This document shows, piece after piece, positions 1-8,077 of a DNA stretch of 44,877 nucleotides. Positions within the stretch are counted from its first letter, which is position 1. Each line of letters begins with the position of its first letter. The position numbers were made by a program, and so were the translations under genes. The stretch lies in NCBI GenBank assembly GCA_947623805.1, contig CANQHZ010000022.1:1-44877 (forward strand), in the 5' to 3' direction. The notes beneath the pieces are model-generated. The model searched no databases. It was not told where the DNA came from and saw only the letters and a list, made by a program, of their open reading frames with translations. The DNA is from an uncultured Lachnospiraceae bacterium (GTDB taxonomy: Bacteria; Bacillota; Clostridia; Lachnospirales; Lachnospiraceae).

Positions 1-865
1 GCGGCGAAGCCGTCTGCGGCGCAGGAAGCTCCTTGTCCTCGTTTATGCCGACATACGCGGAATAAAATACTCTTTTTAACCCGAATTTGTCATACAGTCC
101 CTCCGCCACAGACATTATCTGATAGTCGCTTTCTGGAGTGGCGCCTATTATCATCTGAGTGGACTGTCCCGCAGGCACAAATGCAGGGGCGTTTTTATAG
201 AGTGCAAGCTCATTTTTACCTTGTTCAATTCCTTTTTGTATCTGACGCATCGGTGTGAGTATTGTCTTCCTATGCTTATTCGGTGCCAGGCGCTCCAAAC
301 TTTCGGCCGTAGGCAGCTCAAGATTGACGCTCATCCTGTCGGCAAGATACCCTGTCTGCCGTATCAGCTCCGCGTCCGCACCGGGTATGCCTTTGACGTG
401 GATATATCCTCTGAAACGATATTCATTTCTCAGCTTATACAGCGTGGCATATATCAGCTCCATGGTGTAGCTTGGATTGTTCACTATGCCTGAGCTCAAA
501 AACAGTCCCTCTATATAATTACGCTTATAAAAATTGATAGTGAGCTCACATATCTCATCGGGCGTAAATGTGGCGCGCTCTATGTCGTTGCTCTTGCGGT
601 TGGCGCAATACTTGCAGTCATAAACACATTCATTTGACATAAGTATCTTCAGCAGCGAGATACATCTGCCGTCTGACGAGAAACTATGGCATATCCCTGC
701 CGCCTTGCAATTGCCCATATCCTTGCCGTTGCCCGCACGGTCTACGCCGGAGCTGGTGCAGGCTACGTCATATTTCGCCGCGTCAGTCAATATTGATAAC
801 TTTTCCATAATGCTTTTTCGCTGCGGGTTATACAGCTCGACCGAGGTACTTTTTAAGCGCTGCAT
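1..865 (-). CDS. Radical SAM protein, putative DNA modification/repair family (partial, C-terminus outside window)
   Basis: Translation from 865 leftward gives 288 codons with no stop before the window edge. A radical-SAM CxxxCxxC cluster lies at Cys80, Cys84 and Cys87 (CVYDCKYC), preceded by conserved-looking Cys36 (ACTSSG), Cys53 and Cys59 (NCKAAGIC). This matches my memory of the bacterial 'putative DNA modification/repair radical SAM' family (TIGR03916), usually encoded beside a uracil-DNA-glycosylase-like partner; that partner would lie left of the window. Radical SAM enzymes bind [4Fe-4S] and cleave S-adenosylmethionine; the substrate of this family is not established. ATG 865 is preferred over ATG 808 because AAAGG sits about 8-10 nt upstream of it and no Shine-Dalgarno precedes 808. 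The promoter contains two LexA-like boxes, which fits a role in DNA damage. Confidence 0.85.
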   Translation of the reverse strand, partial: MQRLKSTSVELYNPQRKSIMEKLSILTDAAKYDVACTSSGVDRAGNGKDMGNCKAAGICHSFSSDGRCISLLKILMSNECVYDCKYCANRKSNDIERATFTPDEICELTINFYKRNYIEGLFLSSGIVNNPSYTMELIYATLYKLRNEYRFRGYIHVKGIPGADAELIRQTGYLADRMSVNLELPTAESLERLAPNKHRKTILTPMRQIQKGIEQGKNELALYKNAPAFVPAGQSTQMIIGATPESDYQIMSVAEGLYDKFGLKRVFYSAYVGINEDKELPAPQTASP

Positions 866-891
866 AGTGTCACTTGCCTTTCATATATGTG

Positions 892-905
892 CAAACATTT
901 GTTTG
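892..905 (-). promoter_or_regulatory. LexA/DinR-like box 2
   Basis: The minus-strand sequence CAAACAAATGTTTG also matches 12 of 14 positions of CGAACRNRYGTTYC and sits in a near-perfect 16-bp inverted repeat (891-906) just downstream of the predicted start site. Two boxes in one short promoter are less likely to be chance than one. Confidence 0.5.
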
Positions 906-915
906 CTTTTTATAT

Positions 916-942
916 ATTATCACACATACGTTCGTATTGCAA
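916..942 (-). promoter_or_regulatory. Promoter of the radical SAM repair gene
   Basis: On the minus strand TTGCAA (937-942) serves as -35. GATAAT (916-921), preceded by TGT as an extended -10, or TAATAT (914-919, 17-bp spacer) serves as -10. The predicted start is near 909, about 45 nt before the ATG. The spacer is occupied by a LexA-like box. Confidence 0.6.
921..934 (-). promoter_or_regulatory. LexA/DinR-like box 1
   Basis: The minus-strand sequence CGAACGTATGTGTG matches 12 of 14 positions of the Bacillus SOS box CGAACRNRYGTTYC. It lies between the -35 and -10 elements, where a bound repressor would block RNA polymerase. Confidence 0.55.
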
Positions 943-968
943 GCGTTTTTTATCTTTTTAGCAAAATA

Positions 969-1000
969 ATAATCTGCCGAACATCTATCCGGCAGATTAT
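969..1000 (-). terminator. Terminator of the FIST-GGDEF / GGDEF-EAL operon
   Basis: Perfect 11-bp stem (ATAATCTGCCG / CGGCAGATTAT) with a 10-nt loop, 18 bp after the stop of the EAL gene; the minus-strand transcript continues UUAUUUUG. Confidence 0.75.
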
Positions 1001-1018
1001 CAAAATTAATGTCATAAA

Positions 1019-2659
1019 CTATTTCTTTTCAAGCAGCTTTTCAAATTCACTCCTGCATACAGGCCTTGAATAGTGATATCCCTGCAGCAGAGTGGCATGC
1101 ATATCGCCTACAATCTCCGCCACTTTGCCGTTCTCCACTCCTTCTATAATGGACCTGTAGCCCAGACGCTTGCACATTTCAAGCAGGCTGTCCACAATCA
1201 CGTAATCAATCTCATGTCCCGGCTGAGCAAGCTCCCTGATAAAAGAATGCTCCACCTTGATATAATCCACAGGCAGCCATTTCAGCATTTCCATTGACGC
1301 ATAAGCCGTACCGAAATCGTCAAGCGCCATCTTAAAGCCGTAATTGCGCAGCCTGCTAAATGTCGCCGCAAGCTCCTTGGGATTTTCCACCTGACAGCTT
1401 TCCGTAAGCTCTATAATAATATTCTCCGGATTTACCCCGTACTTTTCAGCGCTGGCAATCGCCCTCTCCGCAAACGTGCCCTCCGTCATCTGCTGATATG
1501 ATACGTTAAAGCTTACCTGCAGCTCGCCATACCTGTCACGCCACTCCACCTGCTGCCTGATTGCCTCATCCATAACCCAAAAGCCTACCTCGCGGATACC
1601 TCCGTACTCCTCAAGTACCTTGACAAATTCCATCGGATAAGAGTCCTTTATACGCTCGCCTTTCCAGCGCAAAAGGCTCTCGCAGCCTGCGACCTCACCC
1701 GTATCGGGATTGACAAACGGCTGAAAATACAGCTCAAATCCCTCAAACCCATTCTTGATGCTATGCTTTAAATCGTCGCGCAGCACAAGCCCCCTCTCAT
1801 GTTTTTGAGCAATCTCCTCCGAAAAGAATATCAGATTTCCCCGCCGCCTGTTCTTGGCATACTCAAGAGAATGTTCCAGCTTGCTGATAAGCGTCTCCCT
1901 GTCGGATGCGTCCTCTGGGAAAAACACACCTCCCGCCGATATGGAAATTTCGGTCTTGCGCCCGTCAGAAAGCATTATAACGCTTGTCCTCCGACACAAT
2001 TCCTTGTAATATTCCTCCACCTCCTGTATATCCGTATCCATGGCAAGTACAAGAAATTCATCCCCATTAAACCGCAGCGTCTTCCAATCATGCTTTGCCA
2101 GACTGCTCAACCTGCCCGCAAACTTAACCAAAATCTCGTCACCGGCATTGTATCCGTAGCTGCTTATGATTTTCCTGAAACCGTCCATGCCAATCAGCAT
2201 CGCTATCCCTGACTGCGCGGCAAAATCAAAACAGCGCAGCTCCTGCATCGTCATAAGACCCGTCAGCGAATCATACTTGCTCTGCCCGTCTATCCTCGTC
2301 ATAAGTCCCGCAAAGATAATAGGTGTACCCTCCGCGTCACGTATTACACTGCCCTTACATTCCACCCATACATATCCGCCCGAGGCATTGCGCGCCCTGT
2401 ACTGACAGTCGTGATATTTCTTTTTGCCCGAAAATACACCTGTAATGTCATCATTGTACGCATCCAGGTCATCAGGGTGCACATGATGCGCCCACACGCT
2501 TGCCGCATTTTTTATGTACTCGCTCTCCAGTCCAAAATACTCCACGGCTGCCTTCGACCAGCGGGAAACATCCGTTTTCATATCGCACACATAAATATAA
2601 ACATTGTCGGACGCCGACGCAAACGCCTCAAACAGCTCATTATTAAAAACATCACTCAT
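1019..2659 (-). CDS. PAS - degenerate GGDEF - EAL protein (c-di-GMP phosphodiesterase candidate)
   Basis: A 546-aa soluble protein. A PAS_3-like sensor covers about residues 15-120 (YIYVCDMKTD ... HPDDLDAY ... GGYVWVECKG), a GGDEF domain about 125-280, and an EAL domain about 285-545. The GGDEF signature is FNGDEF, so the first glycine is lost, and no RxxD inhibitory site is visible; cyclase activity is doubtful. The EAL domain keeps its catalytic set: ESLLRW (ExL), FNVS, ELTE, DDFGTA, YIKVE (K kept, usual D is E), EGVE and QGY, so c-di-GMP hydrolysis to pGpG is plausible, with the dead GGDEF as a possible GTP sensor (inference). ATG 2659 is preferred over an upstream start at 2698 because GGAG lies 6 nt before it. 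It follows the FIST-GGDEF gene by 45 bp, so opposing c-di-GMP enzymes are probably co-transcribed. Confidence 0.88.
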   Translation of the reverse strand: MSDVFNNELFEAFASASDNVYIYVCDMKTDVSRWSKAAVEYFGLESEYIKNAASVWAHHVHPDDLDAYNDDITGVFSGKKKYHDCQYRARNASGGYVWVECKGSVIRDAEGTPIIFAGLMTRIDGQSKYDSLTGLMTMQELRCFDFAAQSGIAMLIGMDGFRKIISSYGYNAGDEILVKFAGRLSSLAKHDWKTLRFNGDEFLVLAMDTDIQEVEEYYKELCRRTSVIMLSDGRKTEISISAGGVFFPEDASDRETLISKLEHSLEYAKNRRRGNLIFFSEEIAQKHERGLVLRDDLKHSIKNGFEGFELYFQPFVNPDTGEVAGCESLLRWKGERIKDSYPMEFVKVLEEYGGIREVGFWVMDEAIRQQVEWRDRYGELQVSFNVSYQQMTEGTFAERAIASAEKYGVNPENIIIELTESCQVENPKELAATFSRLRNYGFKMALDDFGTAYASMEMLKWLPVDYIKVEHSFIRELAQPGHEIDYVIVDSLLEMCKRLGYRSIIEGVENGKVAEIVGDMHATLLQGYHYSRPVCRSEFEKLLEKK

Positions 2660-2704
2660 GATATACTCCATTCCGCCGCCCTTTGGCTGGCGACACAAAC
2701 ATAT

Positions 2705-4477
2705 CTACAGCCTCACAACACGATTTTTGCCGGCCGCCTTTGCCATATAGAGCGCCTTGTCCACGCGGCTGTACAGCGTATCGGCATTCTCATCTCCCGC
2801 CTGCGTGACACCGATACTCACTGTCTGGCAGGGCGCCGTCTCATATGACATCGCCGCAAACGCCATACGGATTTTCTCAGCCAGAGCCTCCGCCATGTCC
2901 AAATCGCAATCCGCCAGCAATACCATAAACTCCTCACCGCCCCAGCGCCCGAGCGAGCACGAATTTACATCCGTCGTCGTGTTTCTGAGCACATCAGCCA
3001 AAGCCTGAATCACATGGTCGCCTTCCTTATGCCCGTATATGTCGTTTACCTTTTTGAAATTGTCAATATCCAGCATAATAAGCGACATATGACCGCGAAT
3101 TTCAAAATTTCTGTACTTATCAAGCATTCTGCGGATTTTCCTCTCAATCTCCGCACGGTTATAAAGCATTGTCAAACCGTCCGTGACGGAGCTCATGGCA
3201 AGTTTCTTGTTCATCTCCTCCAAATCCGCCGTGGATGCCTCGATAAACGAAACGAAACGCCTTATAATCGGTATCCTCTCTCTCTCACTGTTTTCACGCT
3301 GTACCTGCGCGATATTTACCCTCTGCCCCGACGCCGGCTCGTCTCCCTCGCGCATGGCGACTATTACGAGCGTCACATTGAAATTGAGCATATCGCCGTT
3401 TATCCGCACAAACTCGCCATGAGTGTAAAAGCCTGCCGTGGGTGCGACTTTGTTGAACAGTACAGTCTCGTCGCTTATATTCGCATCGCCCCAAAACGCT
3501 CTCCTTGCCGCGCATGAAAAAGTCTGTATAACCTCTGGCATAAAATCCGCTATACGCTGCCCGTCCTCCCTGATACTTGCAAGAATTGTCTCCGGGTCTC
3601 CGTATGCAAGCCTGACGTTCGTGCCCTCCTGCATGTCGGACGACATCACAAGCGAGCCATCCTCGTTTGCCGCAAGCGGGCATCTTAAGATATCTATGCT
3701 GTCATGCTCCACAAAAAGCGGGAACTCAAGCGTATTGGAAAAAAATTTTTCATTTCTGTTGATGTTCAAAAACCTGCGGTATATGTCAAGAGCAGGCTTG
3801 TCGTCAAGCTCGTAGAGTATCTCTCTGTTAGCTTTAGTGACTTTGAATTTTCTCTTTAGAGGTTTCCAGCCGGAGATAAACGTGCTGTATGTATGAAAAT
3901 CTTCTCCGCCCAACAGCAGGAATACAATGCCATGACCTAAAAATCCGTTGCCCTTTGAAAACACAAACGCCGTCTCGTCGTCCATGTCGGGATTGAACGC
4001 CCCGCCCCCGAATACCTGTATGTCCTCGCGCAGACCGCTCATCTCATTGCAAAATTCCATCATTGACATATCCATAATGGTCGCGTGCATCTCCACGGCG
4101 TTGACCCACGGATTTTCATCGCAGCACTTTTTAAGCTCAGCCACATCATTCGCCACGTCATCTTCCAAAAACGGAAACTGCAGGATTTTCGCCCTTGTCG
4201 TCTCACGTTCAAAGACCGTGCAGAGCAGTATGATACGCGTATTCGTCAGTGCGCCATCCATGATGTTAGCGTTAGTCGTACAGCCAAGATACAGCGCGTC
4301 GGGCATCTCACGGTCAAGACATTCGCATATATGCCTGATATGTTCCCTTTCCATATCGTCTGAATATATCCTGAATATAGTGGTGTAAGCCGCATGAGAC
4401 TCCTTCCACTGCCTAATCTTTGCCAGATTTTCGAGAAGTCCGTCATCGTCTTTATATGGTATCTTAAATTGTTTCAT
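2705..4477 (-). CDS. FIST-domain sensor with GGDEF domain (diguanylate cyclase)
   Basis: A 590-aa cytoplasmic protein. About residues 1-385 resemble FIST and FIST_C sensor domains (DALYLGCTTNANI, FGGGAFNPD, GHGIVFLLLGG, then the AAPTAGFYTHGEF-like C-terminal part near 'VAPTAGFYTHGEF'), a module thought to bind small ligands such as amino acids. A short helical linker leads into a GGDEF domain (TDGLTMLYNRAEIE, MLDIDNFKKVND, GRWGGEEF near residue 512). GGEEF is the active form, so the protein should make c-di-GMP from two GTP; no RxxD product-inhibition site precedes it. The second ATG (4477) is chosen because AAAGGAG abuts the first ATG and stands 6 nt before the second. First gene of a two-gene operon with the EAL protein. 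Confidence 0.88.
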   Translation of the reverse strand: MKQFKIPYKDDDGLLENLAKIRQWKESHAAYTTIFRIYSDDMEREHIRHICECLDREMPDALYLGCTTNANIMDGALTNTRIILLCTVFERETTRAKILQFPFLEDDVANDVAELKKCCDENPWVNAVEMHATIMDMSMMEFCNEMSGLREDIQVFGGGAFNPDMDDETAFVFSKGNGFLGHGIVFLLLGGEDFHTYSTFISGWKPLKRKFKVTKANREILYELDDKPALDIYRRFLNINRNEKFFSNTLEFPLFVEHDSIDILRCPLAANEDGSLVMSSDMQEGTNVRLAYGDPETILASIREDGQRIADFMPEVIQTFSCAARRAFWGDANISDETVLFNKVAPTAGFYTHGEFVRINGDMLNFNVTLVIVAMREGDEPASGQRVNIAQVQRENSERERIPIIRRFVSFIEASTADLEEMNKKLAMSSVTDGLTMLYNRAEIERKIRRMLDKYRNFEIRGHMSLIMLDIDNFKKVNDIYGHKEGDHVIQALADVLRNTTTDVNSCSLGRWGGEEFMVLLADCDLDMAEALAEKIRMAFAAMSYETAPCQTVSIGVTQAGDENADTLYSRVDKALYMAKAAGKNRVVRL

Positions 4478-4516
4478 GTACATCTCCTTTCTGCCGTTAC
4501 TGTCACATAAGTAATC

Positions 4517-4530
4517 GCGAAACGTTTTGC
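4517..4530 (-). promoter_or_regulatory. Possible operator palindrome
   Basis: GCAAAACGTTTCGC on the minus strand is a 14-bp palindrome with one imperfect pair and a central CG, between the predicted start site and the RBS of the FIST-GGDEF gene. The shape recalls LacI-family operators; no regulator can be assigned. Confidence 0.3.
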
Positions 4531-4539
4531 TATCAAATA

Positions 4540-4568
4540 ATTATAGCACATCCTTTCGCAAATGTACA
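4540..4568 (-). promoter_or_regulatory. Promoter of the c-di-GMP operon
   Basis: Perfect TATAAT on the minus strand (4540-4545), 17-bp spacer, and a weak TGTACA -35 (4563-4568). Confidence 0.6.
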
Positions 4569-4570
4569 CT

Positions 4571-4611
4571 TAAAAAGAGGCACGCCATAGCTCTTTCTAT
4601 GGTGCACCTCT
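4571..4611 (-). terminator. Terminator of the XRE regulator gene
   Basis: A 15-bp stem (AGAGGTGCACCATAG / CTATGGCGTGCCTCT, one mismatch and two G-U pairs) starts at the stop codon and is followed by U5 on the minus-strand transcript. Confidence 0.85.
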
Positions 4612-5027
4612 TACAAATCCATTTCCCTAAGCACATTCAACAACTTGTCGCCATAATCCGTCTGCTCCTCCACGGTAATATAACCGCTGCTTTTATTCCG
4701 CGAAAAATAATTGACAAGACGTATAAGTATGCGCAGCTTATCGTATTCCTCACTGTTCAACAGCGTCTCCCACAGGCTCTCGATACCCTCCTGCTCACCA
4801 AACAGCACATAATCTGCCGATGCGCGCAGTTCCTTTTCAAGCTTGCGCAAGCCGTCAATCGAAATCTGATTTTCCGCGCTCTCTATCTTTTTGTATGCAG
4901 ACAATGAAATCTCAAGCAGCTCTGCCATCTTTTCCTGCGTCAGGCCTGCCTTCAGGCGCACCTCACGAATCCGTCCCGCCGTCTCAACGCGCTCAGTTGT
5001 CATTCCCTTTCTTGCTACTCTTGACAC
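4611..5027 (-). CDS. XRE-family helix-turn-helix transcriptional regulator
   Basis: A 138-aa protein with an N-terminal HTH_3 domain (about residues 17-72: IREVRLKAGLTQEKMAELL, then ISLSAYKKIES and ISIDGLRKLEKEL) and a mostly helical C-terminal tail of about 65 residues with no known ligand-binding fold that I recognise. It should bind a short palindromic operator. The GTG at 5027 has GGGGG 7 nt upstream; the ATG at 5003 has only a Shine-Dalgarno that is too close. It is a single-gene unit with its own terminator, flanked by genes of unrelated function, so its target cannot be inferred; a broken palindrome at about 5106-5125 upstream (ATACCCATATGGAGTAT-like) could be an autoregulatory site. 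Confidence 0.85.
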   Translation of the reverse strand: MSRVARKGMTTERVETAGRIREVRLKAGLTQEKMAELLEISLSAYKKIESAENQISIDGLRKLEKELRASADYVLFGEQEGIESLWETLLNSEEYDKLRILIRLVNYFSRNKSSGYITVEEQTDYGDKLLNVLREMDL

Positions 5028-5190
5028 CTTCGTACCCCCATCACAAACATAATTTAAGCAATGAGATTATTCTATACAGATTTTCGCAAATTATCCAGTT
5101 ACTTGCGATACTCCATATGGGTATTGTGAATGTATCATCGTGCAAAATATGCCCAAAAAGCAACAGTTTAGGGACACTTTTCGGCGCTAA

Positions 5191-7284
5191 TTATTTTTTT
5201 CGTAATTCAAGATAGCGCTCGTAGTATTCGGGGGTTCTTTCCTTTATGCGCATTTCCAGCCTCTTTCTGTAGCGTTCCAAAAGCTCAAGCGCCTCAGGGC
5301 TCAGGCTTTTTGCTTTTTCTTCAAGTATTCTGCGGCGCTGTTCGAGACGCCTTTCTATCTCATCTATATCAAGACTTCCCTGTTTCTCAAGCTCTGAAAA
5401 ATAAAGCTCCATCTGGCTCAAAAGCGCGTCCTCATCAATCAGGCTGACATGCCCCCAGACGGACGCCTGTTCAGCTTTTTCAATGTTTTCAAGGCTGTAG
5501 TCGCCTGAGCTCACCAGCTTTTGCGCCACCTCCTTTGCAAGCTCCTCAAGTTTTTCGGCTGTACCCTCGCCGTATGCCCACTCAAACTCCGCGATACGAG
5601 CAACCTCCTCATCCACCTCGCCCGTCAAAGCGCCCTCGAGCGGATACGGGCTTGGCACGCCTGCCGCCTGCAATGCCGCCTGAATAGTCCTTCGCACAGA
5701 GCCTTCCTCGATAAGCGCGCCCGCGCCATATGCACGCAGCTGGTCGTTTACGGCATCGGCGTGTTCCGTCATATAGAAATATATGTTTCTCGCGTTCAGA
5801 TTGCGTTTGAGCACCACAAGACGCTCCGCCGCCGTAATGTCTACGCTTCCGATGCCCCGCGCGTCGACAATCACCTGCCGCGTACCGTCATCTACGGCAT
5901 TTTCTATATCCTCCTGAAACGCCCCTACGTTGGCGAAAAAAAGATTGCCGCTAAATCTGTAGATAACCGTATTTTGTATAGGACGGGCATTGGGATTGCG
6001 GCTTAAATTGTGAAAGCCCTCGTGCCCATGTATTACCCCGAGAAAAGCTTTTGACGGCACTACCGCGCGTACAATCACGGCGATAAACGACAGCACCATT
6101 CCGATGATGACCCCGTATATCGTGCCAAACACAAGCACCCCCGCAAAAGTCGCCACAAATATGCCAAACTCCTGTTTATCAGACTTCCATGCCTTTTTGG
6201 CAATGCCAAACTCCACTATGCCCATAAGCGCCGTGATGACAATTCCCGTAAGCACAGGTACCGGCAGATATCCAAGCAGCTGCGTCCCAAACAGCAGCAC
6301 AAAAACCATGGTTATCCCCGCTGTCACGGACATAAGCTGCGACTTGCAGCCATACTGGTCGGCAATGCCGCTGCGCGAGACACTGCCGTTAAGCGGGCAG
6401 CACCCTACTAGCGCCCCCGCCAGATTGCCTGCCGCATATGCAAGCACCTCGCGATTGTTGTCAACCTTATAATTATATTTTAACGCGTAATTGTTTGTCG
6501 CAAGCAAAGTCTGCGCCATTATCACGAGGGAAATCGTAATCGCCAGCACAATAATCTCCTCCGCGTTTTGTAAAAACAGCCGGAAGTATTCTGATATCTC
6601 AAAACGCTCTATGCCAAGCTCTACCTTTGGCAAAAGCCTGACGCCGTATCTGTCTATATGAAAAAAAGCAGTAAGCGCCGCGCCCGCCGCCATCATAACT
6701 ACAGACATCGGAAATTTGGGCGCAATCTTTCTAAAAACCCGCAAAATGACAATCGTGCCTATGCCGAGTGCGGCGGACAGCAGATTAAACGACGGAAGTT
6801 CGTCCCATATATGATACAAAAGCACAAATATTTCTCCTGTACCCGCGTTTCCACCAAAAAGCTTAGGCACCTGCATCAGAATAATGGTACATCCGATGCC
6901 CGAAATAAAACCGCCCATCACTGATTTTGATATGTAGTTTACAAGCCGCCCCGCCTTTATCATAAAAAATATGAAAAGGCACGCTGCCGTAGCCAGTGTG
7001 ATAACCGGTACGAGTATCGAGGCCTCGCGCGTATACGGCGTTACCCCCATACTTAGAAGTGCTCCGCCCACCAATGCCGCCGGTGTGGCATCCACGCCGA
7101 ACACAAACTGCGGCGATGATGTAAAAATCGCGTAGACGAGTATCGGCAGTACAGAGCCGTAAAGTCCGTATACCGGCGCAAGCCCCGCCACCTGCGCGTA
7201 GCCCATTGAGATAGGAATGGACACCAGCGCGACTACTATTCCCGATATAATGTCTTTTTTGATGTATTCTTTTTTATATTTCAT
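5191..7284 (-). CDS. SulP-family (SLC26-like) inorganic anion transporter with STAS domain and long C-terminal helical extension
   Basis: A 697-aa protein. The N-terminal SulP signature is clear (DIISGIVVALVSIPISMGYA, then GLAPVYGLYGS) and many hydrophobic segments run to about residue 435. A STAS domain follows (about 455-545, beginning NTVIYRFSGNLFFANVGAF). SulP proteins move sulfate, bicarbonate or other anions, usually by proton or sodium symport or by exchange; the substrate cannot be read here. The last 150 residues are charged and helical (repeated E/R/L, for example ERRLEQRRRILEEKAK), which is longer than usual. GGAG stands 8 nt before ATG 7284. The toxin gene upstream ends only 36 bp away, so read-through from the toxin-antitoxin promoter is possible. 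Confidence 0.92.
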   Translation of the reverse strand: MKYKKEYIKKDIISGIVVALVSIPISMGYAQVAGLAPVYGLYGSVLPILVYAIFTSSPQFVFGVDATPAALVGGALLSMGVTPYTREASILVPVITLATAACLFIFFMIKAGRLVNYISKSVMGGFISGIGCTIILMQVPKLFGGNAGTGEIFVLLYHIWDELPSFNLLSAALGIGTIVILRVFRKIAPKFPMSVVMMAAGAALTAFFHIDRYGVRLLPKVELGIERFEISEYFRLFLQNAEEIIVLAITISLVIMAQTLLATNNYALKYNYKVDNNREVLAYAAGNLAGALVGCCPLNGSVSRSGIADQYGCKSQLMSVTAGITMVFVLLFGTQLLGYLPVPVLTGIVITALMGIVEFGIAKKAWKSDKQEFGIFVATFAGVLVFGTIYGVIIGMVLSFIAVIVRAVVPSKAFLGVIHGHEGFHNLSRNPNARPIQNTVIYRFSGNLFFANVGAFQEDIENAVDDGTRQVIVDARGIGSVDITAAERLVVLKRNLNARNIYFYMTEHADAVNDQLRAYGAGALIEEGSVRRTIQAALQAAGVPSPYPLEGALTGEVDEEVARIAEFEWAYGEGTAEKLEELAKEVAQKLVSSGDYSLENIEKAEQASVWGHVSLIDEDALLSQMELYFSELEKQGSLDIDEIERRLEQRRRILEEKAKSLSPEALELLERYRKRLEMRIKERTPEYYERYLELRKK

Positions 7285-7320
7285 TAGCTCTCCTGCTTTA
7301 TTAATTGCTGAAACACGCGC

Positions 7321-7722
7321 CTATTCCGCCCAATTCTCAATTTTCAGTCCTGCCACCCGCTCAAATTCTCTCACATTATTTGTAACAAGTGTACATCCTT
7401 TCGACATCGCATGACCTGCAATCAGCATATCCATCGTCCCGATTGGCGTTCCTTGTTTTTGCAGATAAGCGCATATATTTCCATACTCCCTCGCCGCAGC
7501 TTCATCAAACGGCAATATATTAAGAATTGTAAGGAATTTAGAAAGAGCGGCTCTGCTTTTTTCAGTGTAATTGCTTTTGGCAGCGCCATGTTCCAGTTCA
7601 GCAAGCGTAATAGCGGAAATGCAAAGGCCTTTGTGTATATTTTCCTTTATACGCGAAAAAACCTGCTCCGGCTTATTTTTTATGGCATAAATGCAGATAT
7701 TTGTATCGAGCATATACATCAT
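7321..7722 (-). CDS. vapC: PIN-domain toxin (VapC-like ribonuclease)
   Basis: A 133-aa PIN domain. The acidic active-site residues appear in the usual order: Asp6 (MLDTNI), Glu42 (TLAELEHG), Asp98 (GTMDMLIA) and the NNVREF motif near residue 115. VapC toxins cleave RNA, often initiator tRNA or 23S rRNA, when released from the antitoxin. The ATG overlaps the antitoxin stop by 4 bp (ATGA), giving translational coupling, and AAAGGG lies just upstream within the antitoxin gene. The TATATG three codons in is an alternative start. The partner is a RelB/DinJ-type rather than a VapB-type antitoxin. Confidence 0.9.
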   Translation of the reverse strand: MMYMLDTNICIYAIKNKPEQVFSRIKENIHKGLCISAITLAELEHGAAKSNYTEKSRAALSKFLTILNILPFDEAAAREYGNICAYLQKQGTPIGTMDMLIAGHAMSKGCTLVTNNVREFERVAGLKIENWAE

Positions 7723-7991
7723 AATGTTTCCCTTTCTGAAGGTATCTCATCTGTCCTGCCGTCAGCCATAAAATCATCCGGGAAGTCGTTTACCCCGTCC
7801 ATAAACATTTGGAATGCTGTTTCCTCTGGCAATTCACCTACGATTTCAAATGGAATACGTCTCTCACGCTTTAATGCCTTGGCATACAAGGTAAATGCCG
7901 TTGTCAATGAAAGTCCCATATCCGCGCAAATCTTCTCTACATCTTTTTTTAAATCCGTGTCCATACGAATATTTACCATGCTCTGCGACAT
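7719..7991 (-). CDS. RelB/DinJ-family antitoxin
   Basis: A 90-aa protein with an N-terminal ribbon-helix-helix region (VNIRMDTDLKKDVEKIC, then GLSLTTAFTLYAKALKRERRIPFEI), the pattern of DinJ/RelB antitoxins, and an acidic C-terminal tail that should wrap the toxin. It should neutralise the PIN toxin encoded immediately downstream and repress its own promoter. GAGGGGG lies 6 nt before ATG 7991. The promoter and a candidate operator are in the 86 bp upstream. Confidence 0.88.
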   Translation of the reverse strand: MSQSMVNIRMDTDLKKDVEKICADMGLSLTTAFTLYAKALKRERRIPFEIVGELPEETAFQMFMDGVNDFPDDFMADGRTDEIPSERETL

Positions 7992-8015
7992 AAAAAGCCC
8001 CCTCTCTTTCCCTTT

Positions 8016-8044
8016 AGGATACTATGATGTAAAGCATATGTCAA
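8016..8044 (-). promoter_or_regulatory. Promoter of the toxin-antitoxin operon
   Basis: Perfect TTGACA -35 (8039-8044 on the minus strand), 17-bp spacer, TATCCT -10 (8016-8021). Confidence 0.7.
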
Positions 8045-8060
8045 GCGTTTTGATTTACAT
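8027..8060 (-). promoter_or_regulatory. Candidate operator for the antitoxin
   Basis: Perfect 7-bp inverted arms ATGTAAA (8027-8033) and TTTACAT (8054-8060), 20 bp apart, enclose the -35 element. This layout suits an autorepressing ribbon-helix-helix protein; assignment is inference. Confidence 0.4.
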
Positions 8061-8077
8061 TAATAATAATCCCACTT

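Noticed and set aside
3294-3683. 129-codon minus-strand frame within the FIST-GGDEF gene
   Set aside because: Same strand but different frame from a well-supported gene; composition is odd (many Arg, Gly, Cys) and no start signal.
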